Positions 49,210 to 58,615 are shown, numbered from the stretch's first letter. The stretch: 64,000 nt of DNA from Pseudomonas frederiksbergensis (GCF_003732705.1 NZ_MOBR01000041.1:205359-269358); one strand, 5' to 3'. The notes: generated by a model from the sequence alone, not told the origin. Numbers and translations are program-made.

Positions 49210-51633
49210 ATGTCCCGTTCGCTCGACACCTTGTTGCGCCCCAGTTTGCTGGCGGTCGCCATTGCCCTTTGTGCCCCTCTGGCCAGCAGCCAACTGATCG
49301 CCGCTGAACAAGCGTCCAGCGTTCGCGCCTACAACCTGCCGGCCGCGCCGTTGGCCAGCACCCTGAACCAGATCGCCAGCCAGGCCGGTCTGGCGCTGGC
49401 GCTGAATCCGTCGTTGGCAGCGGGCAAGACCTCGGCGCCGGTCAACGGCCAGTTCGACGCCACCGCCGCTTTGCGTGAAGCCCTGCGCGGCACCGGTCTG
49501 CAATTGGAACAGAGCAGCACCGGCACCTACAGCCTGGTGGCCGTGCCCGAGGGCGTGATGGCGTTGCCGGAAACTTCCGTTATTGGTGTGCAAAATGCTG
49601 AAAGTGCCTGGGGCCCGGTCGATGGCTACGTCGCCACGCGCACCGCTGCTGGCACCAAGACCGACACTGCACTGGTTGAAGCGCCGCGTTCGATTTCCGT
49701 CGCCACCCGCCAGCAGATGGACGACCGCAGTGTGCATAGTCTGGATGACGCAGTGCGCTACATGCCCGGCATCACCGCCAGCAGCTATGGCAGCGACACC
49801 CGCGCCGACTGGCTGCGGGTTCGCGGTTTCGAGCCGACCCAGTTCCTCGATGGTCTGCCGCTGCCAAAAGGCGTGTACGCCAACCCGAAACAGGAAACCT
49901 GGAACCTCGACCGTCTCGCCCTGCTGCGTGGCCCGGCGTCCTCGGTTTACGGCCAGACCCCGCCGGGCGGTCTGCTGGACATGGTCAGCCGCCGTCCGAG
50001 TGACGTCGCCAGCAGCGAAATCCAGCTGCAATACGGCAGCGACAACCATCGCCAGATCAACTTCGCCAGCACCGGCAAAATCGACGACGCGGGTCAGTTC
50101 CTTTACGGCATCAGCGGCGTTGTGCGTGACAGCGATACTCAAATCGACCACATCGAAAACAAGCGCTACAACATCGCGCCGAGCCTGACCTGGAACATCG
50201 ACGAAGACACCAAGCTCACCCTGCTGTCCCAGTTCACTCGCGACGATACCGGCATCACCAGCCAGTTCCTGCCAATTCAAGGCACCAAGATCCGTTCGCC
50301 GCTCGGCGATATTTCCCATCACAAAAACCTCGGTGACCCGGACTGGGAATACTACGACCGGACTTACTACGCACTGGGCTACGCGTTTGAACACCGCATC
50401 AACGATGTCTGGCAGTTCAAGCAAAACCTGCGTTACACCAAGTCCGACCTGTCCTTCCAGGCCCTTACCGTCGGCGCCTTTGCATTCAACCCTGTCGATG
50501 CCGATGGCAACGTGGGCCGTACCAGTACCTCTGTCGACGAAGACATCAGCCAGTTCGCGGTGGACAACAACTTCCAGGCCGACTTCGCCACGGGCGATAT
50601 TCGCCATACCCTGCTGTTGGGTCTGGATCACCAACGCAACAACACCAACTTCGTCTCGATCTACGGCGACGGTCTGAAGACCAACGTCAACAATCCCATC
50701 TATGGTCAACCGATCGTCCGGCCACCTCGCTCGGCGGCGTACCTGGACTATGACCAGAAGACCAACCAGACCGGCCTCTATGTACAAGATCAGATGGCCC
50801 TGGACCAATGGCGCCTGACGCTCGGCGGCCGTGAAGACTGGGTCCACACCAGCACTCTGTTCAACAAAACCGATACGACAAACACTGATCGCGACAAGCA
50901 TTTCAGCGGCAACGCGGCGATCAGCTATGTGTTCGACTCGGGTTTCGTGCCCTACCTGTCGTACGCCGAATCTTTCCAGACCACCACCGGCGCGGATGCC
51001 AGCTCTACCGAATCGCTCAAACCGACCGAAGGCAAGCAATGGGAAATGGGCGTCAAGTATCAGCCTGCGGGCAGCAAGACCCTGCTGACCGCTGCGGTGT
51101 ATGACCTGACCCAGAAAAACGTCGCCGTTACCACCACCATCGGCAATACCCCGATCACTAGCCAGACCGGCGAAGTCAACGTCAAAGGCCTGGAACTGGA
51201 AGCGACTTCAGACGTCACCGACAACCTGAAAGTGATCGCTTCCTACACCCTGGCCAAGTCTGAAGTGCAGAAAGGCGACTTCAAGGGTAACCGTCTGCAA
51301 CTGATGCCAAACCAGCAAGCCTCGTTGTGGACCGACTACACCTGGCACACGGGTGTGCTTGATGGCTTCGGTGTCGGCGGTGGCGTGCGTTACACCGGAA
51401 ACACTTATGGCGATCAGGCCAACACCTGGCTGGGCAAGGCTGACGCCTACACCGTGTTCGACGCCGCCGTGCATTACGACCTCGGCCGTCTGGACAACAG
51501 CCTCAAGGGCGCGTCGCTGGCACTGAACGCCACCAACCTGTTCGACAAGGATTACATCTCCACCTGTGACAGCTACAACTGCTACTACGGCGACCAACGC
51601 AGCGTCGTCGCCAGTGCTTCTTACAAGTGGTAA
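49210..51633 (+). CDS. TonB-dependent siderophore receptor with N-terminal signalling domain (FoxA-like)
   Basis: 807 residues. Signal peptide (LLAVAIALCAPLASSQLIAA), STN signalling domain (about 35-115: LPAAPLASTLNQIASQAGLA), TonB-box region near LPETSVIG, plug domain (AVRYMPGITASSYGSDTRAD, RGFEPTQFLDGLPLPKGVYA, LRGPASSVYGQTPPGG) and a 22-stranded barrel ending in the aromatic SYKW. A cysteine pair near the end (STCDSYNCYYGDQR) is common in hydroxamate-type receptors. Substrate (ferrioxamine or another hydroxamate) is inferred only from gene order. ATG 49210 has TTTCAGGAG upstream. Confidence 0.94.
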   Translation: MSRSLDTLLRPSLLAVAIALCAPLASSQLIAAEQASSVRAYNLPAAPLASTLNQIASQAGLALALNPSLAAGKTSAPVNGQFDATAALREALRGTGLQLEQSSTGTYSLVAVPEGVMALPETSVIGVQNAESAWGPVDGYVATRTAAGTKTDTALVEAPRSISVATRQQMDDRSVHSLDDAVRYMPGITASSYGSDTRADWLRVRGFEPTQFLDGLPLPKGVYANPKQETWNLDRLALLRGPASSVYGQTPPGGLLDMVSRRPSDVASSEIQLQYGSDNHRQINFASTGKIDDAGQFLYGISGVVRDSDTQIDHIENKRYNIAPSLTWNIDEDTKLTLLSQFTRDDTGITSQFLPIQGTKIRSPLGDISHHKNLGDPDWEYYDRTYYALGYAFEHRINDVWQFKQNLRYTKSDLSFQALTVGAFAFNPVDADGNVGRTSTSVDEDISQFAVDNNFQADFATGDIRHTLLLGLDHQRNNTNFVSIYGDGLKTNVNNPIYGQPIVRPPRSAAYLDYDQKTNQTGLYVQDQMALDQWRLTLGGREDWVHTSTLFNKTDTTNTDRDKHFSGNAAISYVFDSGFVPYLSYAESFQTTTGADASSTESLKPTEGKQWEMGVKYQPAGSKTLLTAAVYDLTQKNVAVTTTIGNTPITSQTGEVNVKGLELEATSDVTDNLKVIASYTLAKSEVQKGDFKGNRLQLMPNQQASLWTDYTWHTGVLDGFGVGGGVRYTGNTYGDQANTWLGKADAYTVFDAAVHYDLGRLDNSLKGASLALNATNLFDKDYISTCDSYNCYYGDQRSVVASASYKW

Positions 51634-51661
51634 TCGCCTGACCTGACACGCCCTATGACCG

Positions 51662-51693
51662 AGCCGTCCCCTGTGGACGGCTTTGGTCTTTCT
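51662..51693 (+). terminator. Weak terminator/attenuator between receptor and PepSY gene
   Basis: Stem AGCCGTCC / GGACGGCT (51662-51669 with 51675-51682) followed by TTGGTCTTTCT. Its imperfect T tract suggests partial termination, lowering expression of the downstream genes. Confidence 0.6.
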
Positions 51694-51705
51694 GAAGGCC
51701 ATGAA

Positions 51706-52836
51706 ATGAAAAGTAAAACAATTCGCCGCTGGTCCTGCATCCACACCTGGACCAGCCTGATTTGCACGGTGTTCCTGCTGATGCTGGCACTGACCGGTCT
51801 GCCGTTGATCTTCCACCACGAGATCGACCATTTGCTGGGCGATGCCGCCGAGTTGAAGGTGATGCCGGCCGATACGCCGCAGCTGGATTTGCAGCAGTTG
51901 GTGACGGCCGCCGAGAAACATCGTCCGGGCGAGGTCATGCAGTATTTCGGCTACGACGATGAAGACCCCAACGGCGTGATCGCGATCATGGCGAAAACCG
52001 CTGGCACCGAACCCAACTCGTCCCACACCTTCATGCTCGATGCGCGCACCGGTGAAGCGCTGGAAATGCCGTCGGCCAACGGTGGGCTGATGATGGTCAT
52101 GTTGCGTCTGCACGTGGACATGTTCGCCGGGCTGCCGGGCAAGTTGTTGCTGGCGTTCATGGGAATCATGTTTGTGGCCGCCATCGTTTCCGGGACGGTG
52201 CTGTACCTGCCGTTCATGCGCCGTTTGAAATTCGCCACCGTGCGCCAGGATAAATCCACCCGCCTGCGCTGGCTCGACCTGCACAATCTGATCGGCGTGG
52301 TGACCCTGACCTGGGCGTTGGTGGTCGGCGTGACCGGCGTGATCAGCGCCTGCGCCGACCTGCTGATCGCTGCGTGGCGCAACGACAGCCTGAGCGCGAT
52401 GGTCGCGCCCTACCGCGATGCGCCGCCGCTGACACAACTGGCACCCGCCACCCGCCTGCTCGACATCGCCCAGGAAGTCGCGCCGGGCATGCAGCCGGAC
52501 TTCATCGCCTTCCCCGGCACGCGTTTCTCCAGCGAACACCATTACGCGGTGTTCATGAAAGGCAGCACACACCTGACCTCGCACCTGCTGACACCGGTGT
52601 TGATCGACGCCAGCACGCTGAAAGTCACCGCCGTGGCCGAGCGCCCGTGGTACATGGACGCGATGGGCATGTCGCAACCACTGCACTTTGGTGACTACGG
52701 CGGCATGCCGATGAAAATCCTCTGGGCGACCCTGGATGTACTGACCATCATCGTGCTCGGTAGCGGGGTTTATCTGTGGGTGGTGCGGCGCAAAGCGGCG
52801 AAACCGGTGCTGAATAAAGTGGAGAGCCCGGCATGA
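51706..52836 (+). CDS. PepSY-domain membrane protein (FoxB/PiuB-like)
   Basis: 376 residues from ATG 51706 (MKSKTIRRWSCIHTW); an upstream ATG at 51655 would put the terminator hairpin inside the gene. Four membrane helices are evident: SLICTVFLLMLALTGLPLIF, LLLAFMGIMFVAAIVSGTVL, LIGVVTLTWALVVGVTGVIS and VLTIIVLGSGVYLWVV, with periplasmic PepSY-type regions between. Conserved His residues near helix ends (CIHTW, IFHHEID, RLHVDMF, DLHNLIG) could bind heme or metal. FoxB-type proteins act as inner-membrane reductases for ferrisiderophores; the role here is by analogy. Confidence 0.88.
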   Translation: MKSKTIRRWSCIHTWTSLICTVFLLMLALTGLPLIFHHEIDHLLGDAAELKVMPADTPQLDLQQLVTAAEKHRPGEVMQYFGYDDEDPNGVIAIMAKTAGTEPNSSHTFMLDARTGEALEMPSANGGLMMVMLRLHVDMFAGLPGKLLLAFMGIMFVAAIVSGTVLYLPFMRRLKFATVRQDKSTRLRWLDLHNLIGVVTLTWALVVGVTGVISACADLLIAAWRNDSLSAMVAPYRDAPPLTQLAPATRLLDIAQEVAPGMQPDFIAFPGTRFSSEHHYAVFMKGSTHLTSHLLTPVLIDASTLKVTAVAERPWYMDAMGMSQPLHFGDYGGMPMKILWATLDVLTIIVLGSGVYLWVVRRKAAKPVLNKVESPA

Positions 52837-53012
52837 AACCCAGGCAGTCGAACTTCTGGAAAGTCTTCGCCACGCCGTTGGTGATCGCATTGCTCAGCGC
52901 TGCCGGGTTGTTCTCGGCATTGCTGGGCGATGGCGTGTGGGATGCGTTGAGCTGGCTGGGTCTGGGCATCCCCGCCGCCCTGGCCCTGCGCGGATTACTC
53001 CAACGCCGCTAA
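52833..53012 (+). CDS. Small 59-residue membrane protein of the siderophore cluster
   Basis: Begins at an ATGA overlap with the PepSY gene. Two hydrophobic segments (VFATPLVIALLSAAGLFSAL and LSWLGLGIPAALALRGLL) separated by a GDGVWDA turn; N-terminus basic (MKPRQSNFWK). I recall a small hypothetical gene at the same place after foxB in P. aeruginosa. Function unknown; probably an accessory subunit of the PepSY reductase. Confidence 0.85.
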   Translation: MKPRQSNFWKVFATPLVIALLSAAGLFSALLGDGVWDALSWLGLGIPAALALRGLLQRR

Positions 53013-53036
53013 TCCCCAGAAACACCACAATCCACT

Positions 53037-53124
53037 GTGGGAGCGAGCCTGCTCGCGAAAGCGGCCTATCAGGCAACATCAATGTCGACTGATAGGGCCT
53101 CTTCGCGAGCAGGCTCGCTCCCAC
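53037..53124. repeat. Class A REPIN, GTGGGAGC variant
   Basis: Arms GTGGGAGCGAGCCTGCTCGC at 53037 and its complement ending at 53124, after the siderophore module. Confidence 0.92.
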
Positions 53125-53208
53125 AGGTTTGAGCCAGGTATTTCTGATCTTGAGGAATAGAACCAACGCGCTATGCTGCCCCGCACTGCCACCGATCGAG
53201 ACGCTGCC

Positions 53209-53838
53209 ATGTCCGCCCCGAGCATGACCCTGTTCCACAATCCTTTGTCACCCTACGTACGCAAAGTCATGGTGCTGTTGCACGAGACCGGTCAGACCGA
53301 CCGCGTGGCCCTGCAACACAGCCAACTGACGCCGGTCAGCCCGGACCTGGCGCTGTGCGAAGACAACCCGCTGGGCAAGATCCCGGCCCTGCGCCTGGCC
53401 GATGGCAACGTGATCCATGACAGCCGAGTGATCCTCGACTACCTCGATCACCAGCACGTCGGTAATCCGCTGATCCCGCGTGACGGCCCGGCCCGCTGGC
53501 GGCGCCTGACCCTGGCCTCCCTGGCCGACGGGATCATGGACGCCGCAGTGATGATTCGCTACGAACAAGCCCTGCGCGCCCCGGAAAAACACTGGGACCA
53601 GTGGCTCGACGGCCAACGCGAGAAGATCCGCCGCGCCTTGGTGTTGCTGGAAACGGACGCGATTGCCGAACTGACCAGCCATTTCGATGTGGCGGCGATC
53701 AGCGTGGCGTGTGCCTTGGGTTACCTCGACCTGCGCCATCCGGACCTGGAATGGCGCGCGGCGAATCCTAAGCTGGCCGAGTGGTTTTTTGAGGTGAGTC
53801 AGCGGGCATCGATGTTGGCCACTATGCCTAAGGTTTAG
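53209..53838 (+). CDS. Glutathione S-transferase family protein
   Basis: 209 residues from ATG 53209. N-terminal thioredoxin-like domain (MTLFHNPLSPYVRKVMVLLH, NPLGKIPALRLADG, VIHDSRVILDYLD with the Glu/Asp-Ser glutathione site) and C-terminal helical domain (AAISVACALGYLDLRHPDLE). Detoxification or conjugation role; substrate unknown. A shorter start at 53224 is possible. Confidence 0.9.
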   Translation: MSAPSMTLFHNPLSPYVRKVMVLLHETGQTDRVALQHSQLTPVSPDLALCEDNPLGKIPALRLADGNVIHDSRVILDYLDHQHVGNPLIPRDGPARWRRLTLASLADGIMDAAVMIRYEQALRAPEKHWDQWLDGQREKIRRALVLLETDAIAELTSHFDVAAISVACALGYLDLRHPDLEWRAANPKLAEWFFEVSQRASMLATMPKV

Positions 53839-54023
53839 ATCTTCGCTGACTGTTCGGGCCTCTTCGCGAGCAGGCTCGCTCCCACATTGGAATGCGTCCC
53901 CCTGTGGGAGCGAGCCTGCTCGCGAAGGCACCACACCGAATCTAAAGGAAACAACCCGATAATCAGCGTCGCCAACACCTCCCCTTCCCGCTGATCCTCC
54001 CGCAACCCCAACGACCGGCTCAT
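53835..54023 (-). CDS. Doubtful 62-codon ORF overlapping the end of creD
   Basis: The ATG at 54023 overlaps the creD stop (ATGA). The first 30 or so residues (MSRSLGLREDQREGEVLATL, IIGLFPLDSVW) could be a short peptide, but the rest is translated from the class A REPIN, so it is either a decayed gene or chance. I keep it only because of the coupling-type overlap. Confidence 0.2.
   Translation of the reverse strand: MSRSLGLREDQREGEVLATLIIGLFPLDSVWCLREQARSHRGTHSNVGASLLAKRPEQSAKI
53863..53926. repeat. Class A REPIN
   Basis: Compact pair, arms 53863-53886 and 53903-53926 with a 16-bp spacer, between the GST gene and creD. Confidence 0.9.
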
Positions 54024-55390
54024 TCCACCGCTCCCATATCAAACTCCAGCGGCTTGGCTGTCTTCGCCCCGATCCCGTACCAGTCCAGTTTGCGGGTCAG
54101 CACCATGAACACACCCAGCAACCCGAACAGCAGCAGCGAGCCCATCAACAGCGCGTAATCCTCGGCACTCAACAAGCCGTAGAGCAAACCGTACAACCCC
54201 GCCAACCCAGCCGAAAAACTCAAGCCGTGGCGCACGCTGCGCAGCACGTGGCAAACATAAAAGCCAATCAGCAACACGCATCCGCTCGCCGACACCAGAT
54301 ACGCCAAAGCAAAACCGATGTGCTCGGACAGCGACAGTAGCAACAGGTAGAAGAACGCTAGGGCCACGCCGACCAGCGCGTATTGCACCGGGTGCACTGC
54401 GAGGCTTTTCAGCACTTCGAAGAGGAAGAAACCGGCAAACGTCAGCACGATAAACAGCAATGCATATTTGATCGCCCGATCGCTTTTCAGGTACTGGTCC
54501 ACCGGGTCGATGAAGCTCACGCCGAAGCTGCGACCGTTGAACGCTTCACAGCCAGCGCCGGACACACAACTGCTCAACGCTTCTTGCAGGTTGGTGGAGA
54601 AGAACGAGGTTTGCCAATTGGCGGTGAAGCCCTGATCGGTGACTTCGCGTTGAGCCGGCAGGTAGTTGCCGATGAAGCTCGGATGCGGCCAGTTGGCGGC
54701 CAACGATACTTTGCTGGTCTTGCCCACTGGCAGCACTTGCAACTGACCGGTGCCCTGCAAACGCAGGTCAAAACCGAAGGCCAATTCCGTGGTTTTCTTC
54801 GCATCCAGCATCGGCAGCATGACGTGCACGCCCTCCCCCAAAAACCCCACCTGGCTGCCAGGAACGAAGTCCAGGCGTTGACCATCGAGTTCCAGTTTCA
54901 GCGCGTTTTCGATGCCGCGAATGTCGCTGATGCCGACGGCCAGAAACGGTCGGTCGAACTGATAATCGGCGAAGTCTTCCTTGATGCCCAATTGTTCAGG
55001 GATCGAGAAGTGGCCGCTGATGCGGTTATCGGCGTGAAACAACCGCGCTTCATAAATGCCCCGAGAACGCAGTTCGGTCTGAACGTTGCCATCCAGTTCA
55101 AAGCGTTCCGGCAAGAAGTACATACGACCCCGCTCTTCGCCGACTTCCTGGTAACGCTCGTTGGTTTTTTCGTTGAGCTTCCAGGTGCGCACCACTTTTC
55201 GATACGGCACCACCATCAGCGGCCCGCTCAGTTGTTGGCTGTAGCTGGAACTGCGGGCGATGTCTTCGAGCACACCGTCGCGCAGTTGCTGACGGTCCTG
55301 GATCACGCCGTTGATCATCAGCAGCGGGATCAGCAATAACAGAATCAGAAGGGCAATCGCCCCGAGTTTGATGGTCAGGTTGCGGTTCAT
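54020..55390 (-). CDS. creD: Inner membrane protein CreD
   Basis: 456 residues. N-terminal membrane helix (LGAIALLILLLLIPLLMI), a large periplasmic domain (about 45-320, with TELRSRGIYEARLFHADNRI), then five or six C-terminal helices (YALLFIVLTFAGFFLFEV, YALVGVALAFFYLLLLSLSE, YALLMGSLLLFGLLGVFMVL). HPVQYALVGVALAFFYLLL is the CreD signature. CreBC regulates creD; overexpression alters envelope integrity and beta-lactam responses. It is 271 bp after creC with a class D repeat between. Confidence 0.94.
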   Translation of the reverse strand: MNRNLTIKLGAIALLILLLLIPLLMINGVIQDRQQLRDGVLEDIARSSSYSQQLSGPLMVVPYRKVVRTWKLNEKTNERYQEVGEERGRMYFLPERFELDGNVQTELRSRGIYEARLFHADNRISGHFSIPEQLGIKEDFADYQFDRPFLAVGISDIRGIENALKLELDGQRLDFVPGSQVGFLGEGVHVMLPMLDAKKTTELAFGFDLRLQGTGQLQVLPVGKTSKVSLAANWPHPSFIGNYLPAQREVTDQGFTANWQTSFFSTNLQEALSSCVSGAGCEAFNGRSFGVSFIDPVDQYLKSDRAIKYALLFIVLTFAGFFLFEVLKSLAVHPVQYALVGVALAFFYLLLLSLSEHIGFALAYLVSASGCVLLIGFYVCHVLRSVRHGLSFSAGLAGLYGLLYGLLSAEDYALLMGSLLLFGLLGVFMVLTRKLDWYGIGAKTAKPLEFDMGAVE

Positions 55391-55490
55391 TGGGTCTCTC
55401 CCTGTTCGAATGAGGGAGAGTTTGGGAGTTGTGTGTGGGGGTTTTGTGGGGGGAATGTGGAGAGTGTGTGGAAAGTGTTCCGGCAGGAAA

Positions 55491-55661
55491 ATCCACCCCT
55501 CACCCTAACCCTCTCCCCAAGGGGTAGAGGGGACTGACCGAGGTGTTCTCGGAGCTACATCGACCTGAAATACCGAGTCGAACTCGGGTCTTAAGAGCGA
55601 TGGAGATCGGCTCCCTTTCCCCCTCTCCCCTCTGGGGAGAGGGCTGGGGTGAGGGGTGGAT
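55491..55661. repeat. Class D palindromic repeat between creC and creD
   Basis: Begins ATCCACCCCTCACCCTAACC and ends with a near-complement (GGGGTGAGGGGTGGAT). Arms of about 28 bp, with inner CCCTCTCCCC / GGGGAGAGGG. The right end abuts the creC stop codon (55662). No other copy in the window. Confidence 0.88.
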
Positions 55662-57083
55662 CTATATTGGCAGCATAAGTATCACTTCAACCCCGCCCTC
55701 GACATTACCAATGCTCATCTCACCACCATGCAACTTAACCACTTCTTCGACGAAATTAAGCCCCAACCCAGTGCTTTTCCTGCCACTGTCCGGCCTTGGC
55801 AATGAGTAGAACCGCTCACTCAACCGCGGCAACGCATACTCGGGAATCGCCTCCGCCTGGTTGAACAGCCTGAACTCAACCTGCTCACCCACCCGCTCGG
55901 CACTGAAGCGCAACTGCCCTCGAATCGGGGTGAAATCCAGGGCGTTTTCCAGCAGATTGCCCAACGCCTGGCGCAACAGAAACGGCTCGCCGATCACGAC
56001 CAGATCCGGAGCGATCACTTGTTCCACCCGCAACTGTTTACCCTCGATCCGCGCCGCCTGAGCATCCAGCAGCTCACCCACTAACGCGGCCAATGGCACT
56101 TCGACTCGCTCTTCCAGGCCTTGCCGCTGTTCGACCTGAGCCAAATTCAGCAACCGCTCGATCAACTGCTGCATCCGCGCACTTTCGCTGTCGATGTTGC
56201 TGACGAAACGCTGCTGCTGGGCCACGGGCATCTCACCTTGCAACAGTTCCGCCGCGCCGCGAATCGCCGCCAATGGGCTTTTCAATTCATGGGTCAGGGT
56301 GTGCACATAGCGCTCGACGTAGGCCTTGCCTTCCAGTTGCGTGCGCATCTGCTCGAGCGCTGTCGCCAGTTGTTCCAGTTCACCGCCGCGATAGTGCGGC
56401 ACCTCGACCCGTCGGCCTTCGCTGACCGCTTGGGCGTAAGTCGTCAGCCGCCGCAGCGCCACGCTTAGCCACCAGGACAGCAATGCGCCGAACAACAAGC
56501 CGAGGCCGATCAATCCGGCGCCATACGCGAGCAGTCGCCGCTCGGTGCGATCAACGTAGGGTTGGAGCGAGCTGTTGGGCTTGGCCACGGTGACCTCGCC
56601 GATGATCTGGCCGTCGTCGCGGATCGGCGCGCCGACGTGCATCACCGAGGAAGTCGCGTCGTTGGGATCGCTGCGGGTCGAGCGCGCTCCGTATTCGCCG
56701 CGCAGGGTCAGGTAGACATCGTTCCAGCGCGAGTAATCCTGGCCCACTGCCGCGCCGCTAGAGTCCAGCACCACGATGCCTTTGGCGTCGGTGACGTAGA
56801 TGCGGTGGTTGACCTGGTTTTTCGGCAGGCCCCAGATGCTCGCTTTTGGCTGTCGCTCGCCGTAGGCCTTGAGCAGTTGCGGCCAGTGATTCTGGTTGAG
56901 CGTCCCAGCCTTGAAGTCGTCACGCAGGATTTCGGCCATCAGGTTGGCGGTGTCCACCAGAGTTTCTTCGGTGGACTGCCGCACGCCGGGGCGGATTTCT
57001 TCCATGACGGTGTTGAGCACGAAATAACCGGTCAAACCGATAAACAGCACGTAGACCAGGAAAATCCGGATCCCCAACGACAT
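55662..57083 (-). CDS. creC: Two-component sensor histidine kinase CreC
   Basis: 473 residues. First membrane helix at the N-terminus (IFLVYVLFIGLTGYFVL), periplasmic sensor region, second helix (LLAYGAGLIGLGLLFGALLS), HAMP, then H-box TLTHELKSPLAAIRG, N-box LGNLLENALDFTP and G-box GRKSTGLGLNFVEEVV. Sensor for CreB in the carbon-source/ peptidoglycan stress response. Start overlaps the creB stop by one base (TGATG). Confidence 0.94.
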   Translation of the reverse strand: MSLGIRIFLVYVLFIGLTGYFVLNTVMEEIRPGVRQSTEETLVDTANLMAEILRDDFKAGTLNQNHWPQLLKAYGERQPKASIWGLPKNQVNHRIYVTDAKGIVVLDSSGAAVGQDYSRWNDVYLTLRGEYGARSTRSDPNDATSSVMHVGAPIRDDGQIIGEVTVAKPNSSLQPYVDRTERRLLAYGAGLIGLGLLFGALLSWWLSVALRRLTTYAQAVSEGRRVEVPHYRGGELEQLATALEQMRTQLEGKAYVERYVHTLTHELKSPLAAIRGAAELLQGEMPVAQQQRFVSNIDSESARMQQLIERLLNLAQVEQRQGLEERVEVPLAALVGELLDAQAARIEGKQLRVEQVIAPDLVVIGEPFLLRQALGNLLENALDFTPIRGQLRFSAERVGEQVEFRLFNQAEAIPEYALPRLSERFYSLPRPDSGRKSTGLGLNFVEEVVKLHGGEMSIGNVEGGVEVILMLPI

Positions 57084-57763
57084 CAGCTGTGCCCCGGGCT
57101 GTAGCTGTAGCCGAGGCCGCGATGGGTCTGGATCGGTTCGGCGTCGGCCCGTACCCGGCGCAGCTTGGCGCGCACGCTTTTGATGTGGCTGTCGATGCTG
57201 CGTTCGTAACCGGCGTCGGCGGCCACGCCCAGGGCATCAAGTAACTGTTCGCGGCTGAAGACGCGTTCGGGCTGTTCGAGCAGGCATTGCAGCAGGCGGA
57301 ATTCGTGGCGGGTCAGGCTCAGGGGCTGGCCGCGATAGCTGATCTGTACCCGTTCGCTGTCGATGCAGAACAGCGTCGAGGCCCCTTCGGCTGAAGCACG
57401 TGGGGCCATGCGCTTCAGGATCGCCCGGACCCGCGCCGCCACTTCCCGGGGGCTGAACGGCTTGACCACATAATCGTCGGCGCCGATTTCCAGGCCCACG
57501 ACGCGGTCGATCTCGGCATCGCGAGCGCTGAGAAAAATCACCGGCACGTCGCTGAATCGACGCAATTGCTTGCAGGTTTCGAAGCCGCTGATGTCCGGCA
57601 GTCCGATGTCGAGAATGATCAGGTCGGCCGGGGTCTGGCGCTGATGCTCAAGCGCCGCCGCGCCGAGGCTCACCCACGTGGTGGTGAAGCCTTCGCCCTG
57701 CAACGCAAAAATCAACGTGTCGGCAATGGCCGCTTCGTCTTCGACAATCAGGATATGAGGCAT
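57083..57763 (-). CDS. creB: Response regulator CreB (OmpR family)
   Basis: 226 residues. Receiver domain with IVEDEAAIADT, phospho-acceptor in LIILDIGLPD and Lys in DYVVKPFSPREV; C-terminal OmpR-type winged helix (LTRHEFRLLQCLLEQPERVF, YERSIDSHIKSVRAKLRRV). Controls creD in response to CreC. First gene of creBCD. Confidence 0.95.
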   Translation of the reverse strand: MPHILIVEDEAAIADTLIFALQGEGFTTTWVSLGAAALEHQRQTPADLIILDIGLPDISGFETCKQLRRFSDVPVIFLSARDAEIDRVVGLEIGADDYVVKPFSPREVAARVRAILKRMAPRASAEGASTLFCIDSERVQISYRGQPLSLTRHEFRLLQCLLEQPERVFSREQLLDALGVAADAGYERSIDSHIKSVRAKLRRVRADAEPIQTHRGLGYSYSPGHS

Positions 57764-57822
57764 GGCGTCCGAGCACGGCAGTTAAGTTGCGCAACGGTGG
57801 CCCAAGCCTCACATCTCGTCAA

Positions 57823-58344
57823 TCAGCAGTCGGGTTTATCCGCGGTAAAGCGTCGCGCCGGGTTCACCGCAGCGCCGAATTCACGCAGGGCCTTGGCGCC
57901 GATCAGTAGTGGGTAATTGAAGCTGCTGCGGTCGGTGAGGTTGACCTCGACCGTGCGCTTGACGTTGCCCAGGCACAGTTCCAGATCGACGACAGGACGC
58001 TTGGTGGGGGCGGCTTCGTCCTTCTCGTCTTCGTCTTCTTCGGAGCGGGTCTTGATCTTGCTGATCCGCGCGATCTTGTGCTCGTAGACCTTGTTGCTGG
58101 CGTCCTTGGTGCCGAGGCGGAACCGCACCCACTCGTCGCCGTCACGGGTGAACATTTCGATGTCCTTGGCCGACAGCGACGCGGTCAGGGCACCGGTGTC
58201 CATTTTGGCCTTGAGAACTTCACCGCCGATTTCCGGCAGCGCGATGTATTCGTAGCGCCCGTAGAGGGTCGGCTCGGCGGCCATGACCGGCAGGGCCACG
58301 AGGGTCAGCAGTGCAAGGAGGGATTTCACGTATTGGGCATCCAT
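57823..58344 (-). CDS. Retropepsin-like (Zn_protease family) exported protein
   Basis: 173 residues with a signal peptide (SLLALLTLVALPVMAA, cleavage after AMA/AA-like VMA-A). LKAKMDTGALTASLSAKDIE contains the aspartic-protease type DTGA motif; PLLIGAKALREFGAAVNP is also family-typical. An acidic linker is present (RSEEDEDEKDEAAPTKRP). The family is often annotated ATP-dependent zinc protease, but the DTGA motif points to a retropepsin fold; activity is unproven. GTG 58329 is an alternative start. Confidence 0.85.
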   Translation of the reverse strand: MDAQYVKSLLALLTLVALPVMAAEPTLYGRYEYIALPEIGGEVLKAKMDTGALTASLSAKDIEMFTRDGDEWVRFRLGTKDASNKVYEHKIARISKIKTRSEEDEDEKDEAAPTKRPVVDLELCLGNVKRTVEVNLTDRSSFNYPLLIGAKALREFGAAVNPARRFTADKPDC

Positions 58345-58382
58345 AAGGAGTGGGCAGCGGGATTTTAGACCTTTATCGGTTA

Positions 58383-58488
58383 GATCGTTCCCACGCTCTG
58401 CGTGGGAATGCCGCCATGGACGCTCTGCGTCCGCTTTGGGACGCGGAGCGTCCCGGGATGCATTCCCACGCAGAGCGTGGGAACGATC
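58383..58488. repeat. Class B palindromic repeat (copy 3)
   Basis: GATCGTTCCCACGCTCTGCG to its complement, inner dyad GGACGCTCTGCGTCC / GGGACGCGGAGCGTCCC-like. Confidence 0.92.
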
Positions 58489-58615
58489 AGCCGCGTGGGG
58501 AACGATCGGTGGAAAGAGGTTAACCGTTCAGAGGTGAAACATTCGTCACCGCCGATTTGGCCTGCCGCCCGAAGCTGCTTATCATGGCGCGCCCAAAAGC
58601 TTCCAAGAGTTACTT

